Below are positions 1 through 7,594 of a stretch of 35,752 nucleotides of DNA, one piece after another (position 1 is the first letter of the stretch; each line of letters opens with the position of its first letter). The notes under the pieces are model-generated. The model did no database searches. It worked only from the letters and a program-made list of their open reading frames with translations, and was not told the origin of the DNA. Source of the DNA: Fimbriimonas ginsengisoli (GTDB lineage Bacteria > Armatimonadota > Fimbriimonadia > Fimbriimonadales > Fimbriimonadaceae); the NCBI GenBank assembly GCA_016179045.1, contig JACOSL010000019.1:1-35752 (forward strand), read 5' to 3'. A program made the translations under genes and the position numbers.

Positions 1-1893
1 GGCAACACCGAGAGCTTCGCCTACGACGAGTGGTCGCGGCTTATCACCCAGACCCATCCCGGCGGAAGCACGATCCAGACCGCATACGACCGGGAAAACC
101 ACCCCACCTCGGTCACCGACGAACTCTCGCATGCCACCACGCTCGCCTACGACGCGCGCGGGCTGCTGACGAGCCAGACTAACGCGCGCGGCGATGTCGA
201 GAGCTACGCCTACGACGCCGACGGGCGGCGCACCAGCGTGACAAACGGCCGCGGCTACACGCGAACGTACGCCTACACGGCAAGGGGCGAGGTTTCCAGC
301 CTGACCCTTCCCGATACGGCGGTCGAGCACTGGACCTACAACGGCAACGGCGAGATTTCGGGCTACACCAATCCGCTGAGCCAGGCTATCACCTACGGAT
401 ACGACGACGCGGGGCGGCAGACCGGCATCACGTACCCCTCCGGCCCCAACGTCACCTTCGCTTACGACTCGGCCGGGCGGCGAACCTCGATGGTGGACGC
501 CATCGGCACCACAAGCTGGACCTTCGATGCCGCCTCCCAGGCCACCGCCCTGGGCACCCCGCAGGGCAACATGACCTACGGCTACGATTCGGCGGGGCGG
601 CGCACTTCGATGGTGGAGACGGGGGTGGGGACGAGCACGTATTCGTACGACGCGGATTCGCGCCTGACGTCGCTGGCGAACGCCTTTTCCGGGACCACGA
701 GCCGAACGTACGATGCGGACTCGCGCCTGAGCCGCCAGACCTTCTCGAGCGGGGCGTACACCGACCTTGGCTACGACTCCCGCTCTCGCACCACGAGCGT
801 GACCCACAAGAATTCGTCGGCGGGGGTGCTGGAGTCGGAAAGTTACGTTTACGACGCTGCGAACAATCTCACGAGCAAGACGGTGAACAGCGCTGCGACG
901 TCATATGGATACGATGCGATCGACCAGATCACCTCCGAGAGCGCGAGCGCATACTCGGCCTCGTACACATATGATGCCAACGGGAACAGGCTCAGCAAGA
1001 CCCTGGGTGGCTCGACGGACAGCTACACGTATGACTCGGGGGACAAGATGCTGACGGCAGGGGCGAAATCGTACGCCTACGACGTCGCCGGGCGGACGAC
1101 GAGCGTCACAAGCGCCGGGCAAACGACAACGGTAGCCTACGATTACGAGGACAGGGTCACGTCTATCACGTATCCTTCGAGCGCGACCAACACGTTCACC
1201 TACAACGGGCTAGATGCGAGGGTAGGAAAGACCGACTCGGGCGGGAGCAAGTCGTATAAGCGGGACGGCGCCGGTGTGACGAACGCTGTGCTGTCCGACG
1301 GGGCGGCGAATTACACTCCCGGCGTATCCGAGCGGCGCTCTGGCGCGAGCAAGTTCTACCATGCCGAGCGCCTCGGCTCGAACGTGATGGAGACCGATTC
1401 GAGCCAGACCTCGACTGCGACGCGGAGCTTCGACGCGTTCGGGATGCTGGTCGCCTCGACGGGCTCCTCGAGCTCGCCCTTCGGGTTCGTGGGGCAGCAG
1501 GGGTATCAGACGGATGCGGATTCGGGGCTGCTGCTCCTGGGGCATCGCTATTACGACCCGAGCACGGGGCGCTTCCTCACTCGGGACCATGCCAAGGACG
1601 GGCGGAATTGGTACAACTACTGCGGAAACAGACCAACCAAGGTGCTTGATCCCGACGGAAACGGACCGTGGGACAACCTAGCGGTCATTTTCGGTGCCCT
1701 TCCTCTTTGGTTAAAGGTCGTGACCATCGTGTTTCTTGCGGGTGATATTGTAGTATGCATTTACGTCATAATCGGAACGTGGAGGGCAAACCAACCCATG
1801 ATAGCCACCGAGGTGCCCGCTGGACCCCAACCGCGGCCCGTAAACGAAGGGCCGTCCGTCCCATTAGAAAGAGGGCGACAAGCTTCGGAGTAG
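1..1893 (+). CDS. RHS/YD-repeat protein, 3' part, with short membrane tip
   Basis: The frame is open to the left edge, so the gene is partial at its 5' end; an internal ATG/GTG is not the true start. The visible 630 residues are a chain of YD repeats (for example YDSAGRRTS, YDADSRL, YDANGNRL), which in the RHS family form a beta-cage shell. They lead into the RHS-associated core, seen as RLGSN, FDAFG, GLLLLGHRYYDPSTGRFLTRD and the end signature NPTKVLDPDG-like (NRPTKVLDPDGNG, near base 1660). RHS proteins are exported or surface shells that often deliver a variable C-terminal toxin. Here the tip after the core is only about 75 residues: one hydrophobic segment (about bases 1690-1785, LPLWLKVVTIVFLAGD) and a polar Pro/Arg tail, with no nuclease or other enzyme motif that I recognise. 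GC drops at the tip (27 of 60 at 1741-1800 against 37 of 60 at 1381-1440), which fits tip exchange. Confidence 0.93.
   Translation, partial: GNTESFAYDEWSRLITQTHPGGSTIQTAYDRENHPTSVTDELSHATTLAYDARGLLTSQTNARGDVESYAYDADGRRTSVTNGRGYTRTYAYTARGEVSSLTLPDTAVEHWTYNGNGEISGYTNPLSQAITYGYDDAGRQTGITYPSGPNVTFAYDSAGRRTSMVDAIGTTSWTFDAASQATALGTPQGNMTYGYDSAGRRTSMVETGVGTSTYSYDADSRLTSLANAFSGTTSRTYDADSRLSRQTFSSGAYTDLGYDSRSRTTSVTHKNSSAGVLESESYVYDAANNLTSKTVNSAATSYGYDAIDQITSESASAYSASYTYDANGNRLSKTLGGSTDSYTYDSGDKMLTAGAKSYAYDVAGRTTSVTSAGQTTTVAYDYEDRVTSITYPSSATNTFTYNGLDARVGKTDSGGSKSYKRDGAGVTNAVLSDGAANYTPGVSERRSGASKFYHAERLGSNVMETDSSQTSTATRSFDAFGMLVASTGSSSSPFGFVGQQGYQTDADSGLLLLGHRYYDPSTGRFLTRDHAKDGRNWYNYCGNRPTKVLDPDGNGPWDNLAVIFGALPLWLKVVTIVFLAGDIVVCIYVIIGTWRANQPMIATEVPAGPQPRPVNEGPSVPLERGRQASE
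463..617 (+). repeat. Near-identical YD-repeat units 120 bp apart
   Basis: Two 35-bp units at 463-497 and 583-617 encode the same YDSAGRRTSMV peptide and differ at only a few third positions. They are exactly 120 bp apart and lie inside the RHS gene. They are internal gene repeats, expected for this family, and a possible site of recombination. Confidence 0.7.
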
Positions 1894-1936
1894 AGTGATA
1901 CAACGCCGACCATTGCTGCGATATAAGTGCTAATAA

Positions 1937-2185
1937 ATGTCTGACAAGAACATGCTTCTCACCGTGTATGACGCTTTAAGGCCTCCTTGGTTTCGCGAGA
2001 GCACCGAGGCTGAGGCGACGGGCTTCACCTACGTGTTTGTAGCCACAACGCTGTTTTATTTCATCGTTTCCTGGATATCTTTTGCGTCAACTAATTATGA
2101 CGTCGTTCTGCACGAACGGCTCTGGAAAACCGGACAATTTCGAAACGTAAACGCTTCGGAGAAATGGCGCGCATCAGGAGATTAG
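1937..2185 (+). CDS. Small single-pass membrane protein downstream of the RHS tip
   Basis: An 82-residue protein that I do not recognise. Residues about 29-50 (FTYVFVATTLFYFIVSWISF) form one strong transmembrane segment; a polar N-terminus and a basic, polar C-terminal 30 residues flank it. The ATG at 1937 follows the RHS stop by 43 bases, and I see no good Shine-Dalgarno sequence before it. The DNA is markedly AT-richer than the surroundings (22 of 60 GC at 2041-2100), consistent with acquired sequence. By position it could be an immunity or accessory protein of the RHS tip, but nothing in its sequence proves that. It could also be the displaced remnant of another tip. Confidence 0.55.
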   Translation: MSDKNMLLTVYDALRPPWFRESTEAEATGFTYVFVATTLFYFIVSWISFASTNYDVVLHERLWKTGQFRNVNASEKWRASGD

Positions 2186-2190
2186 CATAC

Positions 2191-2451
2191 ATGGCCCGCT
2201 TCAGATACCACCCGTACATCTTGAATCTCTTGTGGGCGGGTCTATCTCTGTGGGTGGTTCTCGGCAATGCGCTACCAGCGAACCAGGTGGTGCGCAGAAC
2301 CGCTAGCGTCTTCCGTAGAGCCGACCGCCTGTATGGGCGCCTGATCGAGCTGGACCGGCGACTCGGTCGGGATGCGTCGCTGACCCGACGCAAATCGGCT
2401 GCGGTCGAAGCCGGAATCGGTCAAGCTACAATCGCGCGACGTGCAAAATGA
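2191..2451 (+). CDS. Small basic membrane-anchored protein
   Basis: An 86-residue protein with no family that I recognise. I chose the ATG at 2191 over the in-frame ATG at 2164 because AGGAG at 2176-2180 sits 10 bases upstream of it, and because the earlier start would overlap the preceding gene. Residues about 8-28 (YILNLLWAGLSLWVVLGNAL) are a probable transmembrane segment. The rest is Arg-rich and helical, with heptad-like spacing (RRADRLYGRLIELDRRLG). Its stop codon overlaps the next start as ATGA at 2448-2451, so the two are probably translationally coupled. Confidence 0.55.
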   Translation: MARFRYHPYILNLLWAGLSLWVVLGNALPANQVVRRTASVFRRADRLYGRLIELDRRLGRDASLTRRKSAAVEAGIGQATIARRAK

Positions 2452-2735
2452 AAACCGAAGCAACTCCGCTCGATGGGCGATATCGCATGCATCCAAGACT
2501 CGTGCCCATCCTATACCTGTTGCTTCCGCTGTTCGTCTGGCTGCGGTACTTGGACGCCAGGGCATGGCACACGCTGAGCGTGGAATCTGACCGACTGGAC
2601 GCGATGGTAACCAAGGTGGAGAGAAGGGTCGCCGCAATGGAGAGCGATCTGCGTCAAAGCGAGTCGGGGACCCATGCGCCGCCGGTAGAGCAATCCAAGC
2701 CCGCGAAGGCGGCTGGAACGACAGCGCACAAATAG
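2448..2735 (+). CDS. Small membrane protein with coiled coil
   Basis: A 95-residue protein that I do not recognise. Residues about 17-37 (LVPILYLLLPLFVWLRYLD) form one transmembrane segment. They are followed by a short predicted coiled coil (about 42-72, LSVESDRLDAMVTKVERRV) and a Pro/Ala/Lys tail. Its start overlaps the preceding stop (ATGA), so it is the third of three small membrane genes trailing the RHS gene. An alternative start is the ATG at 2487. Its layout, an anchor plus a coiled coil, resembles that of the preceding protein, so the two may be distant paralogues or partners; that is inference. Confidence 0.5.
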   Translation: MKTEATPLDGRYRMHPRLVPILYLLLPLFVWLRYLDARAWHTLSVESDRLDAMVTKVERRVAAMESDLRQSESGTHAPPVEQSKPAKAAGTTAHK

Positions 2736-2858
2736 TCGCTTCCTCGTTTTGATCCTGCGAGACCCGCCCTGTGCCCAGGCAAGAGAACAATTCGCCCGAT
2801 TCGTGGTCGTGGCCCGGAGGATCGGAGACGCGATAACGGCCCGCCCGCGTCGTACTCT

Positions 2859-4538
2859 ATGAATATGGCCTCCGAACACGACTCCGAAAGCCCTGCCTTC
2901 AGTCTTCTAGACAGGCTCGAAGAGGTTGCGCCGAAGGATAACGTCCGCCTCCATAGCACCATCGCCGCCCTGCGCGAGGCGCTCGCCGCCGACTCTAAGA
3001 AGCGCGAGGAAGCCGAGCGATTGATGGCCGAGTACGAGGAGGCTTACCAGAAGCTCACCGCGCCCGCAAACCGCATCGGCGTGTTCTTGCAATGGCTCGA
3101 AGCCGAGGGCGAACGCGTTGCGATGATCGCGGTGGGCGATCAGGAGTTCGTTTCCCAGGTCGATCCCGTCGCCAAGGAGATGGACCTGAGCGTCGGCTCG
3201 CGGATCAAGGTGAACGACGCCTACGCGATCGTGGGCGCCTTGCCCGTGTCGGCGAGCGGCGCGGTCGCCAAAGTTGCCGAGGTGATGGAGGGCGGGCGGC
3301 TGCGAGTCGGCAGCGAGGTGCCCGGCTCCGAGAGCCGCCTGATCCTGCGCGGCGCCGGTCTCGAAAAGACGACCATTCGAATTGGCGACGAGGTTCGGCT
3401 CGATCCATCGGGACGGGTCGCGCTCGAGCATTACCAGCGAAAGGAAGCGCGCGACTACTTCCTCGAGGAGGTGCCCGAACTGCCTTGGGAGATGGTCGGC
3501 GGGCAGGACGACGCAATCAAGCTGATCCGAGAAACCATCGAAATGCCGCTGCTCCACCCCGAGCTCTTCGCCAAGTTCGACAAGAAGCCGATCAAGGGCA
3601 TCTTGCTGTACGGACCGCCGGGCTGCGGCAAGACCCTCATCGGCAAGGCGACCGCGCACAACCTCACCAAGGAATATGCCAAGTTGACCGGCAAGTCGGT
3701 GAAGGAGTATTTCATGGCGATCAGCGGCCCCAAGATCCTCAACATGTGGCTTGGCGAGACCGAGCGCATGGTACGCGAAATTTTTGCGACCGCCCGCGAG
3801 CGCGCCAAGGAGGGCCGGCTCGTTTTCATCTTCATGGATGAGGCGGAGTCGGTCCTCCGAACTCGCTCGGGCAGCCGCTATCTCAACATCAGCAACACGG
3901 TCGTGCCGCAGTTTTGTGCCGAGCTCGACGGGCTGGTCGCGCTCGATAACGTCGTCCTGATGCTGACTTCGAACCGGCCCGACTACATCGACCCCGCCGT
4001 GCTCCGGCCCGAACGCATCGACCGCAAGGTGAAGGTGTCGCGTCCGAACAGGGCGGCCTCCGAGCAAATCCTTGGCATCTACCTTCACGCCAACGTGCCT
4101 CTCGACCCAGCGGTGCTCAAGAGTAACCATGGGGAGATCGATTGCGCCCGGATGGAGCTCATCCAAGGACTCAGCGAGCATTTGTGGCGCAAGTCGCCCG
4201 AGTCCGAATTCCTGCGCGTGTTCCTGCGCAACGGCTCGACCGAGACCCTCTACCGCCGCGATCTAGTTTCAGGCGCTCTCCTGAAGTCGATCGTGGATCG
4301 CGCGAAGGATTTTGCGATCAAGCGCTCGATAGCACGACCGGATGAGGAGCACGGAATCAGCGCGGAGGACCTGACCGAGGCAGCTGAGCGGGAGTTCAAG
4401 GAGAACGAAATCTTTCCCAAGGGCGACGCTCAGGAGGACTGGCTTCAGCTGCTGGACTACGCGCCGGAGAATGTGGCTTCGGTTCGTCCGGTCCGCGACC
4501 ACGTTGGCGAGCGTCACTCCCGAAAGGGCGTCCACTAG
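2859..4538 (+). CDS. mpa: Proteasomal AAA ATPase, Mpa/ARC type
   Basis: A 559-residue hexameric unfoldase of the bacterial proteasome-activator family, cytoplasmic, which feeds tagged substrates to the 20S proteasome in other bacteria. An N-terminal coiled coil (about 28-68) is followed by OB-type beta domains (about 70-190) and one AAA module. That module has Walker A GPPGCGKT (252-259), pore-loop MWLG (296-299) in place of the usual K-aromatic-V-G, Walker B IFMDEAE (324-330), sensor SNRPD (371-375) and arginine fingers in VLRPERIDR (381-389). The family usually ends in a Gln-Tyr-Leu-like tail that docks into the proteasome; this protein ends in a basic SRKGVH with no such motif. No proteasome subunit, Dop, PafA or Pup/UBact gene lies in the window. 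No clear ribosome-binding site precedes the ATG; M3 at 2865 is an alternative start. The assignment to the ARC/Mpa family is firm, the proteasome partnership is not. Confidence 0.88.
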   Translation: MNMASEHDSESPAFSLLDRLEEVAPKDNVRLHSTIAALREALAADSKKREEAERLMAEYEEAYQKLTAPANRIGVFLQWLEAEGERVAMIAVGDQEFVSQVDPVAKEMDLSVGSRIKVNDAYAIVGALPVSASGAVAKVAEVMEGGRLRVGSEVPGSESRLILRGAGLEKTTIRIGDEVRLDPSGRVALEHYQRKEARDYFLEEVPELPWEMVGGQDDAIKLIRETIEMPLLHPELFAKFDKKPIKGILLYGPPGCGKTLIGKATAHNLTKEYAKLTGKSVKEYFMAISGPKILNMWLGETERMVREIFATARERAKEGRLVFIFMDEAESVLRTRSGSRYLNISNTVVPQFCAELDGLVALDNVVLMLTSNRPDYIDPAVLRPERIDRKVKVSRPNRAASEQILGIYLHANVPLDPAVLKSNHGEIDCARMELIQGLSEHLWRKSPESEFLRVFLRNGSTETLYRRDLVSGALLKSIVDRAKDFAIKRSIARPDEEHGISAEDLTEAAEREFKENEIFPKGDAQEDWLQLLDYAPENVASVRPVRDHVGERHSRKGVH

Positions 4539-4570
4539 GCTCTTGCGAACTAGCCGCCGCTCAATTCCGT

Positions 4571-4576
4571 TAAACT
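4571..4576 (+). promoter_or_regulatory. Candidate -10 box of a leaderless promoter
   Basis: TAAACT ends 6 bases before the ATG at 4583, and no Shine-Dalgarno sequence lies between them. This geometry is typical of leaderless transcripts in several deep-branching bacterial phyla. I see no well-spaced -35 hexamer, so support is weak. Confidence 0.28.
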
Positions 4577-4582
4577 GGTCGT

Positions 4583-6205
4583 ATGCTTGCCCCGCTCCTT
4601 CTGCTCGCTGGCCACGCGTTTCAAGGCTTGAGCGCACCCGAGCTCGGCCCGATGGTTTCGCCCGGGTCCGCGGCCCTGTTTCACCAATTGGTGATTGGGA
4701 TCGAGGAGGACCTTCAAGCGGGCCAATTTAGCCGCGCGGCGACGAAGGCGCGTCTATTGCCCGGAACCGCGATTACGATCCGATGGGATGCTACCAACGC
4801 GCCAAGCGATCTGCGCGAAAGCTACGAAGAGGCGCGCGATGCCGCAATCAAGCAGTGGCGTCAGAACATTCCTCAACTCGACCTGAAGCTGGTCCAAGCG
4901 CGTGCCGACATCAAGATTTCGTTTGAGCCGCTCCTCGCCAAGGCACCGGGCGAGACCTATCCTGCTGGCGCGGCGCTGTTCTTCTCCGACTCGAAGTCGG
5001 AGCCGCGGCTGGAGGCGGTGATCGGACTTAAGCGGGGAGTCGAGCGCCGAGCCACGACCGAGCGCGAGGTGGGAAATTCGGTGCTCTACGCCATCGGCGC
5101 CTATCTGGGCGTCGAGCGCACGACATCCTACGGAGGAGCGCTGGCCTACATCGACGTGCCGACTTCGGTTCCCGCTCGCGTGATGGCCCACGAGGTGTTT
5201 GTCGCGAATACCAACCTGCACGTTGCGAGCGAACTGGAAGCGGCGATCAAAGCTCATCGGCGGTTGACGCCCGCGCGTCCTGGCTTGTTCCTAGAGCCGG
5301 AGCAGATCGACCTTCCCGAAACGCTCCAGGGTGAGCGGGCGCCATTTAGTCTGCAGGTGAACAACCGCGGCAATTCTCCGCTTTCGCTCCAAGTTGCGGG
5401 CGATTGCTCTTGCGTACATGTATCCGGAGGCGGCGTTATCGCTTCCCACGAAAGCACCCTCATCCGAGGCGAAGTGGACACGAGCGAGCTCTCGGGGCAG
5501 TTTCACCGTCGCGTTATCCTCACCTCCAACGATCCGAATCACCCGGTGCTGGGCGCCTCGGTCAGGGTGAACGTGCGGCCGGCTTACCGAATCTTGTCGA
5601 GCCAACCCAAGGTTGTCATTATTGGCGATCAGGGCGCGGACCTGGAGGCCTACCTGGTGATCGAGCCCGGCATCAAGATCACGCCATTATCTGTCCGGCT
5701 CGATGGACTCAAAGGCAAAGTCACCTACGAACCCTGGTCGGGCAATCTCGCCGATCCTGATCGCAAGGAGCCCGCCCGGCCTCGCGAGGGATACCTATTT
5801 CGCATTCACGTCGATCCGACCGACTTCGGGGTGAGTGCCCAGATCGGCATTGCGGTGGCGACCGACAACCCAAAATTTCCCGTGTTACGCCGCGGCTTTG
5901 GCATTCAGCGGGGGATCGCGGTCAGCCCCGACGAACTTTACTTGGGTGAGGTTGGGGCCAAGGCGCGCCCATTCTCGTTTTTGGTGAGCCGCCCGGGACA
6001 TCCGTTCCGACTGCTCTCCGCCAGTTCCGACACGCCCTACCTCAAGGTGGGCAAGCTCCCGACCGATTCAAAGGACGAGTTCAAACTGAGCGTCAGCTAC
6101 CTGGGCCACGCCCTTCCCGGCCCGATCCGCGCGAGCATCCTCCTCACGACGGACGAGCCCACCCAGCGCACGGTCGTGCTTAGAGTTTCTGGCGAGGCTC
6201 GGTGA
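4583..6205 (+). CDS. Exported DUF1573 protein with degenerate metzincin-like N-domain
   Basis: A 540-residue protein with a short hydrophobic N-terminus (MLAPLLLLAGHAFQG) that may act as an export signal. Residues about 60-180 look like a matrixin/metzincin fold: a strand ITIRWDATNAP, a helix with KQWRQNIPQLDLKLV, and a helix TEREVGNSVLYAIGAYLGV. In that last helix the zinc motif HExGH would be RExGN, so zinc binding and catalysis should be lost. Residues about 240-332 form a DUF1573 domain (ERAPFSLQVNNRGN, GDCSCVHV with C275 and C277, VILTSNDPNHP), an Ig-like fold common in exported proteins of Planctomycetes, Bacteroidetes and Armatimonadota. Two more beta-rich repeats follow to the end (NPKFPVLRRGFG, TTDEPTQRTVVLRV). 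Its stop overlaps the next start as GTGA, so it is probably co-expressed with the cytochrome. The DUF1573 call is strong; the pseudo-protease reading is inference. Confidence 0.75.
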   Translation: MLAPLLLLAGHAFQGLSAPELGPMVSPGSAALFHQLVIGIEEDLQAGQFSRAATKARLLPGTAITIRWDATNAPSDLRESYEEARDAAIKQWRQNIPQLDLKLVQARADIKISFEPLLAKAPGETYPAGAALFFSDSKSEPRLEAVIGLKRGVERRATTEREVGNSVLYAIGAYLGVERTTSYGGALAYIDVPTSVPARVMAHEVFVANTNLHVASELEAAIKAHRRLTPARPGLFLEPEQIDLPETLQGERAPFSLQVNNRGNSPLSLQVAGDCSCVHVSGGGVIASHESTLIRGEVDTSELSGQFHRRVILTSNDPNHPVLGASVRVNVRPAYRILSSQPKVVIIGDQGADLEAYLVIEPGIKITPLSVRLDGLKGKVTYEPWSGNLADPDRKEPARPREGYLFRIHVDPTDFGVSAQIGIAVATDNPKFPVLRRGFGIQRGIAVSPDELYLGEVGAKARPFSFLVSRPGHPFRLLSASSDTPYLKVGKLPTDSKDEFKLSVSYLGHALPGPIRASILLTTDEPTQRTVVLRVSGEAR

Positions 6206-7401
6206 AATTTTGGATTGCCGGGCTCACAGCCGGCGGCTTTCTCGCTGCTTGGGGCTGGTCTCCTAGGGACGAGGCTGAGGTCTTCGTTTGCGGCCTCGCG
6301 GAGGGGAGCCTCGGGCCTTGTGGATGCACCAAGCCGATGAGCGGCGGGATACGCCGCTTGGCATCGGTCGTGAGGCGTGAAGGCGGGGCGCGCCCGCTGG
6401 TGCTTTATTCGGGGGACATGGTCACAGGAACCGGCCGCCAGGACCTTTACAAGGCGCAGGCGCTCGCGGAGGCGCTTGGGTCGCTGGAGTCCGCCGTCGT
6501 ACAGATCGGCGCCGCCGAATTGAGCTTCGGTCAAGGTGCGGTCGACTCAATCGCCGATCTTTCCGGCCGTCAACTCGTTGAATCCGCCGCCGTTGCGGGC
6601 AGTACGCAAGCCCGCGAGGAAAGGCCCCCCTTTCTCGTCGCGGCGGCGGAAGGGGTTCGGGTGCCAGATCAGGCTCGCAGCGCGGTCGAATCGGCAAAGG
6701 CCGCCAGCCTAGCGCCTATCGTGTTGCTCCTCGGAGATCGGGCCGCCGCGAGCGCGTTAGCTAGGCAATTTCCGGAGTTGGCGCTGATCGTTTTCTCCCA
6801 ATCGGGCACAGCCGAGACACTCCGCGAGGGGCCGGTCTTGATCGTCAGTCCGGGCAGCAAACTCAAGAGCGTCGTGCGGCTTCGGTGGACCGGGGATCGC
6901 TTTGAGACGCCCGCGGTGATCGACCTCGGACCGGAATGGCCCGACGACCCGGCCGTGGCCAGGATCTTCGCGCGCTACTTGCGCCGGGTCGCCGGTGCGG
7001 GCCTGATCGACCAGATTCCCCGTGTCCCTTCGGGTGCATTTGCCGGATCGACGACCTGCGGGGCATGTCATGGCGCAGCGACGGCCAAGTGGAAGCGATC
7101 GGCTCACGCGCGTGCGTTGGCCACGCTCGAGCACGAGCACGAGGCAGCCGATCCCGACTGCGTCCGATGCCACACGACGGGCCTGGGTCTTTCAGGTGGC
7201 TTTTACAGCCGAGCCCGAACGCCCGCGCTTGCCGCGGTCGGTTGTGAATCTTGCCACGGCCCGGCCCGGGACCATGCCAGAAGTCCACATAGGGCACGGC
7301 TACCTAAGGTCGGCTTACAGGCTTGCCAAAATTGCCACACCCTGGAGCAAAGCCCAGGATTTGATGCCGCCATGCACTGGCAAGTTATCCGACACCGGTA
7401 G
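6202..7401 (+). CDS. Exported tetraheme cytochrome c with UshA-like N-terminal domain
   Basis: A 399-residue protein starting at a GTG that overlaps the preceding stop. A Sec-type signal is visible (residues about 2-18). Residues about 25-240 resemble the 5'-nucleotidase/metallophosphatase fold. They carry the variant found in exported bacterial homologues with GPCGCTKPMSGGIRRL at about 38-53 and YSGDMV at about 69-74, but lack a full set of metal ligands, so they are probably not an active phosphatase. Residues 280-399 form a cytochrome c554-like domain with four CxxCH heme sites (CGACH 286-290, CVRCH 320-324, CESCH 348-352, CQNCH 375-379); extra His residues at 302 and 311 could be axial ligands. 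It probably acts in periplasmic or surface electron transfer. The substrate is unknown, and CGC cysteines beside heme domains could make it a sulfur- or metal-linked redox protein. Confidence 0.85.
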   Translation: MKFWIAGLTAGGFLAAWGWSPRDEAEVFVCGLAEGSLGPCGCTKPMSGGIRRLASVVRREGGARPLVLYSGDMVTGTGRQDLYKAQALAEALGSLESAVVQIGAAELSFGQGAVDSIADLSGRQLVESAAVAGSTQAREERPPFLVAAAEGVRVPDQARSAVESAKAASLAPIVLLLGDRAAASALARQFPELALIVFSQSGTAETLREGPVLIVSPGSKLKSVVRLRWTGDRFETPAVIDLGPEWPDDPAVARIFARYLRRVAGAGLIDQIPRVPSGAFAGSTTCGACHGAATAKWKRSAHARALATLEHEHEAADPDCVRCHTTGLGLSGGFYSRARTPALAAVGCESCHGPARDHARSPHRARLPKVGLQACQNCHTLEQSPGFDAAMHWQVIRHR

Positions 7402-7412
7402 GGGATAACTTG
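7381..7412. repeat. Perfect 10-bp inverted repeat with DnaA-box-like cores
   Basis: CAAGTTATCC at 7381-7390 and GGATAACTTG at 7403-7412 are exact reverse complements around a 12-base spacer with ACCGGT at its exact centre. Each arm contains TTATCC, the first six bases of the DnaA-box consensus. It spans the stop codon of the cytochrome gene and lies 183 bases before the DnaA-paralogue start. It has no T-run, so a classical terminator is less likely, although an RNA hairpin is possible. Confidence 0.6.
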
Positions 7413-7594
7413 GGGATGAATTGTTAGGAAGAAAATTAGTTCGATTGTGATCTCGTGAGATTGCGCGTGTAAACGGACGACAACAGATCATATTTGACGC
7501 CCATCGGCGCGCAGCGGCTCTTGCATTGACGCGACCGGTCGATAACAATGGAACTCGGCGTATCTCATTTGGGGGAGCGCGAGAGGATTCGGGG

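Noticed and set aside
463-617. CRISPR-like spacing of repeats
   Set aside because: The repeats encode YD motifs in frame within an RHS gene; there is no array of spacers and no cas gene.
2907-4181. Long minus-strand open frame of 424 codons opposite the ATPase gene
   Set aside because: It is the antisense shadow of a clear AAA ATPase in GC-rich DNA and has no recognisable motif.
7381-7412. Replication origin beside the DnaA-like gene
   Set aside because: Only two partial boxes, no AT-rich unwinding region, and no dnaN, recF, gyrB or rpmH neighbours.
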